DNA of 64,000 nt from Collimonas arenae (GTDB lineage Bacteria > Pseudomonadota > Gammaproteobacteria > Burkholderiales > Burkholderiaceae_D). A program made the position numbers and the translations under genes. Positions 52,009-61,943 of the stretch are shown here, piece by piece. The notes beneath the pieces are model-generated. The model ran no database searches and was not told the origin of the DNA. It was given only the letters and a program-made list of their open reading frames with translations. Position 1 is the stretch's first letter, and each line of letters starts with the position of its first letter. The stretch is taken from NCBI RefSeq assembly GCF_001584165.1, contig NZ_CP013233.1:3728620-3792619 (forward strand), written 5' to 3'.

Positions 52009-53190
52009 TCAGCCCGCGGCATCCTGGCCAAGCCGCAATTCTTGCGCATCCAGTGTCCGCGATCGCCCCTGGGCTTTGGCGCTGTATAGCATGACGTCGG
52101 CACGCCGCAACATGGCTTCGAGCGTATCGTCAGCGGAGATGCGTACGGTGATGCCAGCGCTGTAGTTCAGCGCATGGCCCAGTTCGCGCGCCGTTGCATC
52201 GGCGAGATAGGCACGCATGCGCTGATCGAATGCCTTTGCTGCGGCGCGATCTGCATGATTCAGCAGCACGCAGAACTCCTCCCCGCCATATCGTCCAACG
52301 ATATCGCCGGTACGCACTGCAGCCTTGAGCGCCCTGGCGACAAACTTGAGCGCGCGGTCGCCGGCCTCGTGGCCTCGGCTGTCGTTGATCTGCTTGAAAT
52401 AATCGAGGTCCAGCATCAGCACTGCCAGCGGCTTGTCGTAACGCACGCTGTTTGCCAGCTCGACGTTGGACTGCACCAACCATGCGCGTCGGTTGAGCAC
52501 GCCGGTCAGGTCATCGAACGTCGCCAAACGATCCAGAGCGCGCGCGGCCTCGTCGCGGTGCGCCAGAAGGATACCCGTCAGCGACAGCACGGCGGTCGCA
52601 TTGGCGACCAGTGCGAAAGCGATATTCACCGGATGCGGCGTGAGAAAAGCCGGGAACTGATCGGTAAAAAACGCCCCCAGCACACCGCGCCAGGCTGTCA
52701 CCACCATCTGCGCCACCAAGGCGACGACCAGCAGCCAGCGCCATCGGCCCACAGGCACAAGTGGCTCGCGCCACAGCGTCGCCGCCACCATGGCCATCTG
52801 CAGTGCGAGCAAGCCGTTGGCCCAGCCCACCCGAAACGCATAGCTGGAAAACCCGATGCCATAGCCAAGTGTGAGCACCACGGCAATGATCGTCGGCGCC
52901 CGAGCCAGCGCCGTCCGGCCGCACCACAAGTCGAATGCGGTGGCGTTCAATGCCAAGCCGCCGGCGATGCCTGCCATCGACAGCGTAGAAAGAGCGCGGT
53001 CGGTCCACGAGCCGGCTTCGACCAACCCGGAGATCAGCAGCAGCACCCAACCTGCAGCCTGCAGGAAAATGCCAAGCTGCGCCCGCCGCGCCGCCATATT
53101 TACCTGCCCCATTACCGAAGGCAGCGCCACGGCCATGGTCAGCATGCTGACAGTCAGTGCGAACAACAGGGAAGCAACGTCGGTGGGCAT
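52009..53190 (-). CDS. Membrane-bound diguanylate cyclase (GGDEF)
   Basis: About 393 residues. An N-terminal membrane domain of six to seven helices (about 5-215) precedes a GGDEF domain (about 230-385) with FDDLTGVLNRRAWL, LMLDLDYFKQINDSRGHEAGD and an intact GGEEF active site (302-306). The inhibitory RxxD site (R293-TG-D296) lies five residues before it, so product feedback is expected. It makes c-di-GMP in response to a membrane signal. The start at ATG 53190 lacks a strong ribosome-binding site; the open frame extends further upstream. A c-di-GMP receptor gene lies 3 kb away. Confidence 0.9.
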   Translation of the reverse strand: MPTDVASLLFALTVSMLTMAVALPSVMGQVNMAARRAQLGIFLQAAGWVLLLISGLVEAGSWTDRALSTLSMAGIAGGLALNATAFDLWCGRTALARAPTIIAVVLTLGYGIGFSSYAFRVGWANGLLALQMAMVAATLWREPLVPVGRWRWLLVVALVAQMVVTAWRGVLGAFFTDQFPAFLTPHPVNIAFALVANATAVLSLTGILLAHRDEAARALDRLATFDDLTGVLNRRAWLVQSNVELANSVRYDKPLAVLMLDLDYFKQINDSRGHEAGDRALKFVARALKAAVRTGDIVGRYGGEEFCVLLNHADRAAAKAFDQRMRAYLADATARELGHALNYSAGITVRISADDTLEAMLRRADVMLYSAKAQGRSRTLDAQELRLGQDAAG

Positions 53191-53626
53191 GGGTAGGCGC
53201 GCAGGCGGCAGGATATCGGCGTGGGTATGGTAAAACGTATTCGTTTTTTTTGCATGCCGGGAAACCACATCCAGCCGCCAAAAAGACAGGCCAAAGCCGC
53301 GCAAGGATCACTTCCAAACCGGTGAATACAGCGCGAAACGGGGAAGGCATCAAGATCGGCAACGGGTACCGGTCAGAGACATTGAAGTGAAAGCCGAAGC
53401 TACTTTCAGGGATGAATCAGTCAGGACAATGCATTTAAAGCAAGCAAGTCTAAGTGCGCGTGCATTGTTTCAGGCTTTTAATCTGTTCAAATACGCGCTC
53501 GGATAAGATGTAATCGAACGACTCTTTAGCGAGTTTGATCCTACCCAAGCGCCAACTGTCGCATTCATTTTTTTGGGGCACAGAGTCCATGAAAAAACGA
53601 CAAGCGATTTGCCCACATGCCGCGGG
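53191..53626. other. Gap without recognised gene
   Basis: About 430 bases, including an open extension upstream of the cyclase start. No domain, ribosome-binding site or convincing terminator with a named structure was found on either strand. Confidence 0.5.
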
Positions 53627-54004
53627 TTATCTCTTTTGCACGGTCCAGTTTCCGTCTGCTGTCTTGCAAACTGGTATCGACAACGTCTGATCCTGGCCTT
53701 TGGCATGAAGCACAATATGTAGTCTGCGGCAGGTCTTGGCGTCTGTCTTGACTGTGTCCGTAGCACTCAACTCAGCATCAATAATCACCGAATTACCCAG
53801 GCTTTTATTGGACCATTGCTGGGTCTCGCCATCCGCTTTATTGGTCAGAACACTATCGGCTTCTGCAACCAGCGCAGTCTTGTCTTTCGGCTTCAGGTAG
53901 GTAATCGGTGTGTCATTCAAAAATCGCATGTTAGCCGCATGAGAGGCGGTAACTAAACAGCCAACTAAAACGGCACTTACAAAAAACGACGATCGCTTAT
54001 GCAT
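53627..54004 (-). CDS. Small secreted surface-antigen-like protein
   Basis: A 125-residue protein with a signal peptide (about 1-22, SHA|ANMRF). The mature part recalls the short RT0821/Lpp0805-type surface proteins: TNKADGETQQWSNKSLGN, then CRRLHIVLHAKGQDQTLSIP with two cysteines and the ending VCKTADGNWTVQK. AGGAG lies 5-8 bases before ATG 54004. Function unknown; envelope location is inferred. It stands alone. Confidence 0.72.
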   Translation of the reverse strand: MHKRSSFFVSAVLVGCLVTASHAANMRFLNDTPITYLKPKDKTALVAEADSVLTNKADGETQQWSNKSLGNSVIIDAELSATDTVKTDAKTCRRLHIVLHAKGQDQTLSIPVCKTADGNWTVQKR

Positions 54005-54124
54005 TTTTGCTCCTCTATATGGCATATTTGGCAACGAATTATTACATATAATGCATTCGAACAATGACAATCAGAAATTTCCCCGCCTCTCCGATCTTGC
54101 ATTTTTCCGCATAACGCTTGCGGC

Positions 54125-55495
54125 TCATTGCGCGTCAACGGCGTCATGGTCTTGGGCGCGCCATTCGCGCCGTAAATGCGCCATTCTGTTAAAGGTCGTC
54201 CTAGCCAATTTCCACCAGGCGAACGGACGCGGATCGGCCAGCATGCTAAGGGCCCTGGAATAATCGAGCGTCAGCCCCGGCGTCCACGCCATGGTCACCG
54301 CACGCTTCCGAATCTGCGCAGCGACCCACAACTCCGGCGTGGCCAGGATGCGAAAGAACACGCGCCACCCCGCGCGATTGCCGTACAGGCGGCCAACGGC
54401 GCCGTCAATCGCGGCTTCCAGCGCCTGGGCAACGGTGCTGGAACAATTGCGATGGGTCAGGTTGTAGGTAGCATCGCTACGATAACGCAGCCAGAACGAC
54501 TGTAGGCGGTGCGGGTCATAGTTCCGGATGCGCACCTGGACGGTTGACGGGCACCATGCTTTGGATTCCGTTGCATAGTCCGGCTGAAAGACACCGGGTA
54601 CATCGTTCTCGCGAGTAGCGCGCAGCAGGCGCCCGAAATCGTCGGGCGAACGGTCGATCTCCACTCCCGGATACAGGCTGATATAAATTCCCTCCGGCGA
54701 CTCCAACGCCGCATGCCCGGTGGAGATCACGCCGTTGACATCGACCGCCGCGATATAGCGATCGACAATCGGATAATTCTGAGTCGGCGACTTGGCTGAA
54801 CCGGTTGGCGTCCAGACATGCACCGTCAGCGCCTGTTCATGGTCTGCCGGCGGGCCGTCCCACTCTACCTGCGCGAAAGCAGAAGCAACTGTCTCATCCG
54901 GCTGCATGGCCGGATGCGCCGATTCCGACAGAGCAGGGTTGCCGTTCAAGCGACGCACGCGAGCTGCCAGCCCAATCATGTTGGCGCCACCGAACATCAG
55001 GAACAGCCCCAGGCAATACGGTAATGTACCGACATAGTGCGTCGGGTATGGCTGATAAAAGAAAATCGCCAGCAAAATCTCGGCCACGCCCCAGGAAAAC
55101 GCCACGCGCCAGCGACGATAGCGGACCATGTAGGCAGAGATGCACTGTATGAGTCCATCGGTCAGGAACAGCGTGCCAAAGATCATCGACAACAAGAAAT
55201 TACCATGGTGATGGCCGGCGAAAATGAGTATCGACGCCAGCACCACGGCGCTGCCTTTCACATATCGCAGGATGCGCTGGCCGCCGACACCAGTCCATGC
55301 CACAGCCAGCGTTGCCAAGCCTTCGATCAGGAACAGGTAAGCAAAGAAATTGATCGGGAAGTACATCGCATTGTCGAGCGCATCGACAAATACGACCAAG
55401 CCTGCGACCAGCCATATCACTCCGATTACGAGGATGCTGCGCCAGCGCTTGCGCAGATACTCAACTCCCAATAACAGCAACACCAACCGTATCAT
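54125..55495 (-). CDS. HdeD-like membrane domain fused to a papain-like (permuted NlpC/P60-type) domain
   Basis: A 456-residue two-part protein. Residues about 15-180 hold six hydrophobic helices with the DUF308/HdeD pattern (ILVIGVIWLVAGLVVFVDAL, LLSMIFGTLFLTDGLIQCIS, FSWGVAEILLAIFFYQPYP). A linker (about 181-240) leads to a soluble domain with VDVNGVISTGHAALESPEGI, giving His261, and LTHRNCSSTVAQALEAAIDG, giving Cys351. The His-before-Cys order is that of circularly permuted papain-like enzymes such as LRAT/DUF4105 relatives. These residues suggest an active hydrolase or acyltransferase at the inner membrane. HdeD proteins are tied to acid stress. The pairing of the two domains is unusual. 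Confidence 0.72.
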   Translation of the reverse strand: MIRLVLLLLGVEYLRKRWRSILVIGVIWLVAGLVVFVDALDNAMYFPINFFAYLFLIEGLATLAVAWTGVGGQRILRYVKGSAVVLASILIFAGHHHGNFLLSMIFGTLFLTDGLIQCISAYMVRYRRWRVAFSWGVAEILLAIFFYQPYPTHYVGTLPYCLGLFLMFGGANMIGLAARVRRLNGNPALSESAHPAMQPDETVASAFAQVEWDGPPADHEQALTVHVWTPTGSAKSPTQNYPIVDRYIAAVDVNGVISTGHAALESPEGIYISLYPGVEIDRSPDDFGRLLRATRENDVPGVFQPDYATESKAWCPSTVQVRIRNYDPHRLQSFWLRYRSDATYNLTHRNCSSTVAQALEAAIDGAVGRLYGNRAGWRVFFRILATPELWVAAQIRKRAVTMAWTPGLTLDYSRALSMLADPRPFAWWKLARTTFNRMAHLRREWRAQDHDAVDAQ

Positions 55496-55772
55496 GAATG
55501 CTCCTCCTGTTTTTGCCTGAGGCCGTTACGCTGGTCGATTAGACCAATGCCATTATCGTTACACATTTCATCAAATGCAGCCCCGCCCCGCCGCTAACGT
55601 TGTTTTTTGGCACCATTCCAGGGCGTTGTGCCTCATAACGCAGATTCCGAGACGTCGCAGCGCAATCCATTCAGGGCGAAGCAATGGCACGTGTTACCTT
55701 GCCTGATGCGGATATTCTTCGATTTCCGCTTTTCACAATCAGCAAGTTAAAGAGCGGGAGCAGGAGGAAGAT

Positions 55773-56522
55773 ATGTTCAGTACACCTGACCCAAATCAGA
55801 ATCATCTCCTGGCAGCGTTGCTTGACACCGAATTCGATCGCCTGGCCCCACATCTGGAATTAATCCCAATGCAGCTGGGCGACTTGCTCTACGATTCCGG
55901 CGGCAAGCTGCAGCATGTCTATTTTCCGACAACATCGATCGTCTCGCTGCAATACCTTCTGGAAAACGGCGGTTCCTCCGAAATTGCCGGCGTTGGCAAT
56001 GAAGGGATACTAGGAATTTCTCTATTCATGGGCGGCGATACCACGCCCAGCCGCGCCGTGGTGCAGACCGGCGGCCATGGCTATCGCCTCAAGTCACACA
56101 TACTGATTGAAGAATTCAACCGTGCGGGGCCGGTGATGCGCCTGCTGCTGCGCTACACCCAGGCCCTGCTCACACAAATGAGCCAGACGGCAGTGTGCAA
56201 TCGTCATCATTCGTTGGACCAGCAATTGTGTCGCTGGCTCCTGCTGACGCTGGATCGCCTGCCTTCGAACGAATTGACGATGACCCAGGAATTGATTGCC
56301 AACATGCTGGGAGTAAGGCGCGAGGGAGTCACCGAGGCGGCCGGCAAGTTGCAAAGCCTGGGCTTTATCCGCTATCGGCGCGGCCACATCACCGTGCTGA
56401 ACCGGGCTGGCCTGAACAGCAGCGTCTGCGAATGTTATGACGTCGTCAAAAAGGAATTTGCGCGCTTGCTGTCTGACGTGCACCAGCGTCAGAGTAAACC
56501 GGCAGCAATCCGCTCGGACTGA
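55773..56522 (+). CDS. Crp/Fnr family transcriptional regulator
   Basis: A 249-residue regulator. The N-terminal cyclic-nucleotide-binding-like beta-roll (about 20-140: LIPMQLGDLLYDSGGKLQHVYFP, VGNEGILGISLFMGG) lacks the clear cAMP motif of Crp and the Fe-S cysteines of Fnr. A C-terminal winged helix (about 175-235) contains LTMTQELIANMLGVRREGV and LGFIRYRRGHITVL. GGAGGAAG precedes the ATG at 55773. It belongs to the large subgroup with unknown effector. It directly precedes a hybrid kinase gene (72 bases). Confidence 0.88.
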   Translation: MFSTPDPNQNHLLAALLDTEFDRLAPHLELIPMQLGDLLYDSGGKLQHVYFPTTSIVSLQYLLENGGSSEIAGVGNEGILGISLFMGGDTTPSRAVVQTGGHGYRLKSHILIEEFNRAGPVMRLLLRYTQALLTQMSQTAVCNRHHSLDQQLCRWLLLTLDRLPSNELTMTQELIANMLGVRREGVTEAAGKLQSLGFIRYRRGHITVLNRAGLNSSVCECYDVVKKEFARLLSDVHQRQSKPAAIRSD

Positions 56523-56594
56523 CATCACAGATCACCATTACCTTGTTTGAGCCGAGGCTAGCGCTCAGTTGTAAGCCCATCAGAATCCGAATTT

Positions 56595-58688
56595 ATGCCC
56601 ACGATAGAAATGCCGTCTGCCGAACAACTACCGCAAGCCGCACAGCAACCATTGCTAAAGGCGGGCGCCTTGCAAGACGCCATTTTCAACAGCGCCAATT
56701 TTTCCTGCATCGCCACCGACGCCCAAGGGGTGATCCAGATTTTCAACGTCGGCGCTGAGCGCATGCTCGGTTATAAGGCAGAGGACGTAGTAGACAAAAT
56801 TACGCCGGCCAGTATTTCGGATGCGCAGGAACTGATTGCCCGTGCCGCGTCCCTGAGCCTTGAGCTGGATACCCCGATCACTCCAGGCTTTGAGGCGCTG
56901 GTGTTCAAGGCATCGCGTGGCATTGAAGACATCTATGAATTGACCTACATTCGCAAGGATGGCAGCCGTTTCCCGGCGATGGTGTCAGTCACAGCACTAC
57001 GCGATGCGCAAGAAAAGGTGATCGGCTACCTCTTGATCGGCACCGACAACACGGCGCGCAAACAGGTTGAAGCGGAGCAGGCGCTGCTCGATCAGCGCCT
57101 GCGCGACCAGCAGTTCTACACGCGTTCATTGATCGAATCGAATATCGACGCTTTGATGACGACCGATCCGCGCGGCATCATCAGCGACGTCAACCAGCAG
57201 ATGGAAGCGTTGACCGGCTGCACACGCGATGAATTGATAGGGGCGCCGTTCAAGAATTATTTTACCGATCCTCAACGCGCCGAAGCCGCGATCACTCGCG
57301 TGCTGCATGAAGGCAAGGTCACCAATTATGAATTGACCGCGCACGCCAGAGATGGCACGGAAACGGTCGTCTCCTACAACGCCACCACATTCCATAACCG
57401 CGACAACAAGTTGCAAGGCGTGTTCGCCGCCGCTCGCGACGTCACTGACCGCAAGCAATTCGAGCATAGGCTGCAAGAAAATAACGTCGAGCTGGAAAAT
57501 GCAAAGGCCGCCGCGGAAAAAGCCAATTTGGCGAAATCGGATTTCCTGTCCAGCATGAGCCATGAATTGCGTACTCCACTTAATGCCGTGCTCGGATTCG
57601 CGCAGTTGATGGCATCCGACATACCGCCGCCGTCATCCGCACAGAAGCTGTCGATCGACCAGATTTTGCAAGCCGGATGGTATCTGCTGCGCCTGATCAA
57701 TGAAATCCTCGATCTGGCAATGGTTGAGTCAGGCAAAGTGACGTTGTCGCAAGAATCGATGTCACTCACTGAGGTCATACAAGACTGCCAGGCCATGATT
57801 GAACCGCAGGCGCAAAAGCGCGGCGTGCAAATGACTTTTCCGCTTCTTGACGATCTCTTTTATGTGCATGCCGATCGGATCAGGGTCAAACAAGTAATGG
57901 TCAACCTGTTGTCGAATGCAATCAAATACAACCGGATCGACGGCACAGTCGTCGTCAACTGCGCGATGCGCGGCGCAGATCGAGTCCGGGTAAGCGTTAC
58001 CGACACCGGGGCAGGCCTGACGCCGGAACAGCTAACGCAACTATTCCAGCCGTTCAACCGGCTCGGGCAAGAGAGCAGTGTAGAAGAAGGCACGGGCATC
58101 GGCCTGGTGGTCACCAAACAACTGGTCGAGTTGATGGGCGGCGTTCTCGGCGTCGAAAGCAGCATCGGCGCCGGCAGTGTATTTTGGGTGGAACTGCCCT
58201 CATCCAGCGCGCCGGAATTGGCACTTGAGAGCGTCGACAATCACAACGTGGGCAAACAGGATCATGCGGTGGCGCAACCGTCGGGCTCACGGCGCACGCT
58301 GCTCTATGTCGAAGATAATCCGGCAAATCTGGTGCTGGTAGAGCAATTGATTGCGCGGCGCGGCGATTTGAAACTGCTGACGGCCATCAATGGCCATCTC
58401 GGCATACAGATGGCCCGTGCGCATCACCCCGACGTGATTTTAATGGATATCAATTTGCCCGGCATTAGTGGACATGGCGCCTTGAAAATTTTGCTCGAAG
58501 ATGTAACAACAGCCCACATCCCGATCATGGCGCTGTCGGCCAACGCCGTCCCGCGCGATATCCAGAAAGGCATCGAGGCCGGCTTCTTCCGCTATTTGAC
58601 AAAACCAATTGAGGTCATGGAGTTCATGGATGCTCTCGACGTTGCGCTGCGCCACGCAGAACAACATGGCTTGTCGAATAGAACCTAG
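56595..58688 (+). CDS. PAS-containing hybrid sensor histidine kinase / response regulator
   Basis: A 697-residue cytoplasmic kinase with no transmembrane helix. Two PAS domains (about 28-155 and 170-290; FNSANFSCIATDAQGVIQIF, ITDVNQQ-like) precede a HisKA domain with the phospho-acceptor His323 (SSMSHELRTPLNAV). The HATPase domain (VNLLSNAIKYN, TDTGAGLTPEQL, GTGIGLVVTKQLVE) is followed by a C-terminal receiver (about 570-690, TLLYVEDNPANL) with Asp618 in ILMDINLPG. All motifs are intact. It probably passes phosphate internally and to the PAS response regulator encoded 65 bases downstream. Confidence 0.92.
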   Translation: MPTIEMPSAEQLPQAAQQPLLKAGALQDAIFNSANFSCIATDAQGVIQIFNVGAERMLGYKAEDVVDKITPASISDAQELIARAASLSLELDTPITPGFEALVFKASRGIEDIYELTYIRKDGSRFPAMVSVTALRDAQEKVIGYLLIGTDNTARKQVEAEQALLDQRLRDQQFYTRSLIESNIDALMTTDPRGIISDVNQQMEALTGCTRDELIGAPFKNYFTDPQRAEAAITRVLHEGKVTNYELTAHARDGTETVVSYNATTFHNRDNKLQGVFAAARDVTDRKQFEHRLQENNVELENAKAAAEKANLAKSDFLSSMSHELRTPLNAVLGFAQLMASDIPPPSSAQKLSIDQILQAGWYLLRLINEILDLAMVESGKVTLSQESMSLTEVIQDCQAMIEPQAQKRGVQMTFPLLDDLFYVHADRIRVKQVMVNLLSNAIKYNRIDGTVVVNCAMRGADRVRVSVTDTGAGLTPEQLTQLFQPFNRLGQESSVEEGTGIGLVVTKQLVELMGGVLGVESSIGAGSVFWVELPSSSAPELALESVDNHNVGKQDHAVAQPSGSRRTLLYVEDNPANLVLVEQLIARRGDLKLLTAINGHLGIQMARAHHPDVILMDINLPGISGHGALKILLEDVTTAHIPIMALSANAVPRDIQKGIEAGFFRYLTKPIEVMEFMDALDVALRHAEQHGLSNRT

Positions 58689-58752
58689 GTAGTGATGAAA
58701 TGCCATCTGGTCTCTTTCCAGGTAGGTGAATGATTTTTTTGGGAATAACGCA

Positions 58753-59637
58753 ATGCTTGAAGCATCCGAAATTCTGCAAGCCAGCATCTTGATCGTGGAT
58801 GATCAGGAAGCGAATGTTTTGCTGTTGGAAAAAATGCTGCGCAATGCCGGTTACCAGCACATCACGTCGACAATGAATCCCCGAACGGTCTGTCCGTTAC
58901 ATCTGGCGCATCGCTACGATTTGATTTTGCTCGATTTGCAAATGCCGGAAATGGATGGATTTCAGGTCATGGAAGACTTGAAGGAAATCGAAACGACAGG
59001 ATATTTGCCCGTACTAGTCATCACCGCGCAACCCGCCCACAAGCTGCGCGCGCTGCAAGCCGGCGCCAAAGATTTTGTCAGCAAGCCGTTCGACTTGATT
59101 GAAGTGCAGACACGCATCCATAACATGTTGGAAGTGCGGCTGCTGTACAGAAAACTGGATAATTACAACAAGATACTGGAACAGACAGTCCAGGAACGCA
59201 CGGCCGAATTGCGCGAGAGCGAGTCCCGCTTCAAGAGTTTGACGGAACTGTCATCGGACTGGTATTGGGAACAGGATTCGCAAGGAAAATTTACCAAAAT
59301 CTCCGGACCAGTCTTTGAAATGCTAGGAATCGACGCAGACCACGCATCAGGTACGAGCAGCCTTGCAACGACGGGGCAATGGAATGAGACCGAACGCAAG
59401 CAGTTGAACGACAACATTGCCAATCGTCGCCCTTTTCTCGATTTTGTGTATAGCCGCACCAAAGCTGATGGAAGTCAGCAATATCTTCAGGTCAGCGGAG
59501 AACCGATGTTCAATGTAAGCAGTCTGTTTATCGGCTATCGCGGCATCGGCATGGATGTCACCGAGCGCATGCATCGCGATCAGGAAGAAAAGCATACGCG
59601 CAGTCATGCGCATAAAACCGACGACGGCACGGATTAA
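58753..59637 (+). CDS. Response regulator with PAS output domain
   Basis: About 294 residues. The receiver domain (about 8-125: ILIVDDQEANVLLLEKML, phosphoacceptor Asp61 in LILLDLQMPEMDG, Lys in FVSKPFDL) is followed by a coiled-coil linker (LYRKLDNYNKILEQTVQER) and a PAS domain (about 165-275, SRFKSLTELSSDWYWEQDSQG). There is no enzymatic or DNA-binding output domain, so it signals through protein contacts. ATG 58753 (GGGAA about 8 bases upstream) is preferred to GTG 58726. It is likely the partner of the preceding hybrid kinase. Confidence 0.88.
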   Translation: MLEASEILQASILIVDDQEANVLLLEKMLRNAGYQHITSTMNPRTVCPLHLAHRYDLILLDLQMPEMDGFQVMEDLKEIETTGYLPVLVITAQPAHKLRALQAGAKDFVSKPFDLIEVQTRIHNMLEVRLLYRKLDNYNKILEQTVQERTAELRESESRFKSLTELSSDWYWEQDSQGKFTKISGPVFEMLGIDADHASGTSSLATTGQWNETERKQLNDNIANRRPFLDFVYSRTKADGSQQYLQVSGEPMFNVSSLFIGYRGIGMDVTERMHRDQEEKHTRSHAHKTDDGTD

Positions 59638-59732
59638 TTTGAATGGACCGGCACTCCAGATGGCGTGACCGGTTTGCAGTTAGTGGCTTACTTTGGTTTT
59701 AATCCACTATTGATGCGCACTGGCAGCCACAG

Positions 59733-61436
59733 TTAAAGTTCTTCCCATTCGCCGTTGGCGATATTTTTTTTACGCGCGCTGTTACTGGCGACAAGTTCTA
59801 TCCGGCTCCGCGTAGCGCGCCGCCGAGTTTCCACCTGAGTGAACGCTTCATGTTGTCGATTGGCCATCGGCATGGCGACTACCCCGTGCTTGTCGTTGAG
59901 TTTGAACACCCTGACAACCTGCGCCAGATTGTCGGCCTGCTCTTGCAGCGACAAGGTTGCGGCGGCCGCCTCTTCCACCAATGCCGCATTCTGCTGCGTC
60001 ACCGTGTCCATCTCGCCTATGGCCTGATTGATCTGTTCGATGCCGGCGTCTTGCTCCCTGCTGGCAGAGGTAATCTCCTCCATGATGTCGGTCACCCGCT
60101 TGACGCTGGCGACGATCTCGCTCATGGTGCTGCCGGCCTGATTGACCAGATCGCTGCCGGCGTCGACTTTCTCGACCGAATCGCCAATCAACTGCTTGAT
60201 TTCTTTAGCGGCGCCGGCAGAACGCTGCGCCAGGTTGCGCACTTCCGTCGCCACCACTGCGAAACCACGCCCCTGTTCGCCCGCACGCGCCGCCTCCACC
60301 GCCGCATTCAGCGCAAGGATATTGGTTTGGAAAGCGATGCCATCGATGACGCCGATGATATCGACGATCTTCCGCGAAGAATCCTTGATCGAGCTCATCG
60401 TATCCACCACCCGAGACACGACCTCTCCGCCCCTAACCGCCACGTCCGATGCCGATATCGCCAAGCGGTTAGCTTGATTGGCATTATCTGCATTTTGTTT
60501 AACGATGGAAGTCATTTCCTCCATCGAGGACGCGGTTTCCTCCAACGAACTGGCCTGCTGCTCGGTGCGTGAAGAAAGGTCCTGATTGCCGCTGGCGATC
60601 TGTCCCGATGCGGTGGCAATGGTGTCGGTGCCGTTACGCACCTGGCTAATGATATTTTCGAGGCTGCCGTTCATATCCTTCAGCGCCGCCAGTAATTGGC
60701 CGGTTTCATCGGTCGAGTCCACCACGATGGTGCTGGTCAAGTCACCATCTGCTACCTTGCGCGCGATAGCAACGGCTCCGCGCAACGGCCGCGTAATGCT
60801 GCGCGTCACCAGCACGCCGACCAGTACGCCAATCAACGTGGCCGCGATCGAGAGTAACAACACACCCATGCGTGTTTCGCCTGCTTGTGATTCAGACGCC
60901 TTGCCAGATTCCTCCATCAGGCTGGATTGAAAATTGATCAGTTTATCGAGCGTATCCTGATAGCTCAGTTGCGCCGGACGCAAGTCGTTGAACAGTACGC
61001 TCGTTGCTTCACCGTTCTTGCCCTCCTTCACAAGCTTGAGGAAGGTCGTTCTCGTGGCGATGAATTTTTGCCTGTTTTCCGTGAGTTCCTTGAGAAGTTC
61101 GCGGCCCCTCGGGGTGGTAATGGTTTTGTCCAGTCGATCAATCGATTCGGTGATGACTTTGGAATTTTTCTCGATACCTGAAAATTCCTTATCCCGGCTG
61201 TCAGCATCTGTCATTAAAAGAAGATTACGTAGAGAGCGCGCGGTTTCATTCAGCTCATCCTTGATGGTGTGAGCCAGAACCGTTTTGGGATAACGGTCCA
61301 TATTCGTCAAATTAATATCATTGATCAACCCGCCGATACGAATGTAGGCAAGGGTCGCGAGCAATAGCAGCAATATGATGACGGCACTAAAACTCAGGAA
61401 TAACTTCTGACCAATTTTCAGGTTTCTAATATTCAT
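59733..61436 (-). CDS. Methyl-accepting chemotaxis protein
   Basis: A 567-residue transducer. TM1 (about 12-32), a periplasmic four-helix-bundle sensor (about 35-190, 4HB/TarH-type: [28 protein letters not shown]), TM2 (about 191-212), HAMP (about 214-266) and a long signalling domain follow. The conserved hairpin tip ([34 protein letters not shown] stretch) is complete. The C-terminus ends EWEEL, similar to the NWETF tether for CheR/CheB. The ligand is unknown. No che genes are nearby. GGAAAATAA precedes the ATG. Confidence 0.92.
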   Translation of the reverse strand: MNIRNLKIGQKLFLSFSAVIILLLLLATLAYIRIGGLINDINLTNMDRYPKTVLAHTIKDELNETARSLRNLLLMTDADSRDKEFSGIEKNSKVITESIDRLDKTITTPRGRELLKELTENRQKFIATRTTFLKLVKEGKNGEATSVLFNDLRPAQLSYQDTLDKLINFQSSLMEESGKASESQAGETRMGVLLLSIAATLIGVLVGVLVTRSITRPLRGAVAIARKVADGDLTSTIVVDSTDETGQLLAALKDMNGSLENIISQVRNGTDTIATASGQIASGNQDLSSRTEQQASSLEETASSMEEMTSIVKQNADNANQANRLAISASDVAVRGGEVVSRVVDTMSSIKDSSRKIVDIIGVIDGIAFQTNILALNAAVEAARAGEQGRGFAVVATEVRNLAQRSAGAAKEIKQLIGDSVEKVDAGSDLVNQAGSTMSEIVASVKRVTDIMEEITSASREQDAGIEQINQAIGEMDTVTQQNAALVEEAAAATLSLQEQADNLAQVVRVFKLNDKHGVVAMPMANRQHEAFTQVETRRRATRSRIELVASNSARKKNIANGEWEEL

Positions 61437-61639
61437 TTTATTTTCCTTAGTTGATGAAGTGATTTCATAGGCCGGCCTTTTGACGACACCGCTTCAATTG
61501 CCGACATCCGTTGACTGGTGTCAATCAGATACGGAAAGCGATCATCCAAACCGGCGATCTGCCAGACTCCTTTATCGACACAAAATGATCTCGAACCAAA
61601 ACACTCCGGGCAAGCGCAATCCCCCGGGCGAACTATCAA
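61433..61639 (-). CDS. Possible small Cys-rich protein upstream of the chemoreceptor
   Basis: An open frame of 68 residues whose stop overlaps the chemoreceptor start (ATGA). It has three Cys near the start ([15 protein letters not shown]) and a polar rest ([16 protein letters not shown]). No ribosome-binding site or family is recognised, so the call is weak; it may only be a leader region. Confidence 0.3.
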   Translation of the reverse strand: MIVRPGDCACPECFGSRSFCVDKGVWQIAGLDDRFPYLIDTSQRMSAIEAVSSKGRPMKSLHQLRKIK

Positions 61640-61943
61640 TTCACAGAACCAGGTACAAATGTCGTTGTCGGGCTTGCACCGTTGAATGGAAGTGGATACG
61701 CGTTCCCCACGTATTCATGTCCCACGAATACGTTAACGGCAGCATTTGTAAAAACTTTAAGGTAGGCGTCAGCCTAGATGCGGTGGATCTGTCCAGCCGA
61801 CGCACGCAAAATGAAGGCTAGCGATATTGCCAATGGGCTCTAGCTTGTAGATCAAGGTGAGACGCAAAAGAAATGACGTATTTCCGTTGCCAGAGAACTA
61901 TCTGGGAGAATCACATGACTCGACAACTTCGTTCGTGTGTCCG
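61640..61943. other. Gap without recognised gene
   Basis: About 300 bases between the chemoreceptor region and the oxidoreductase gene. No credible gene, repeat or terminator was recognised. Confidence 0.45.
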
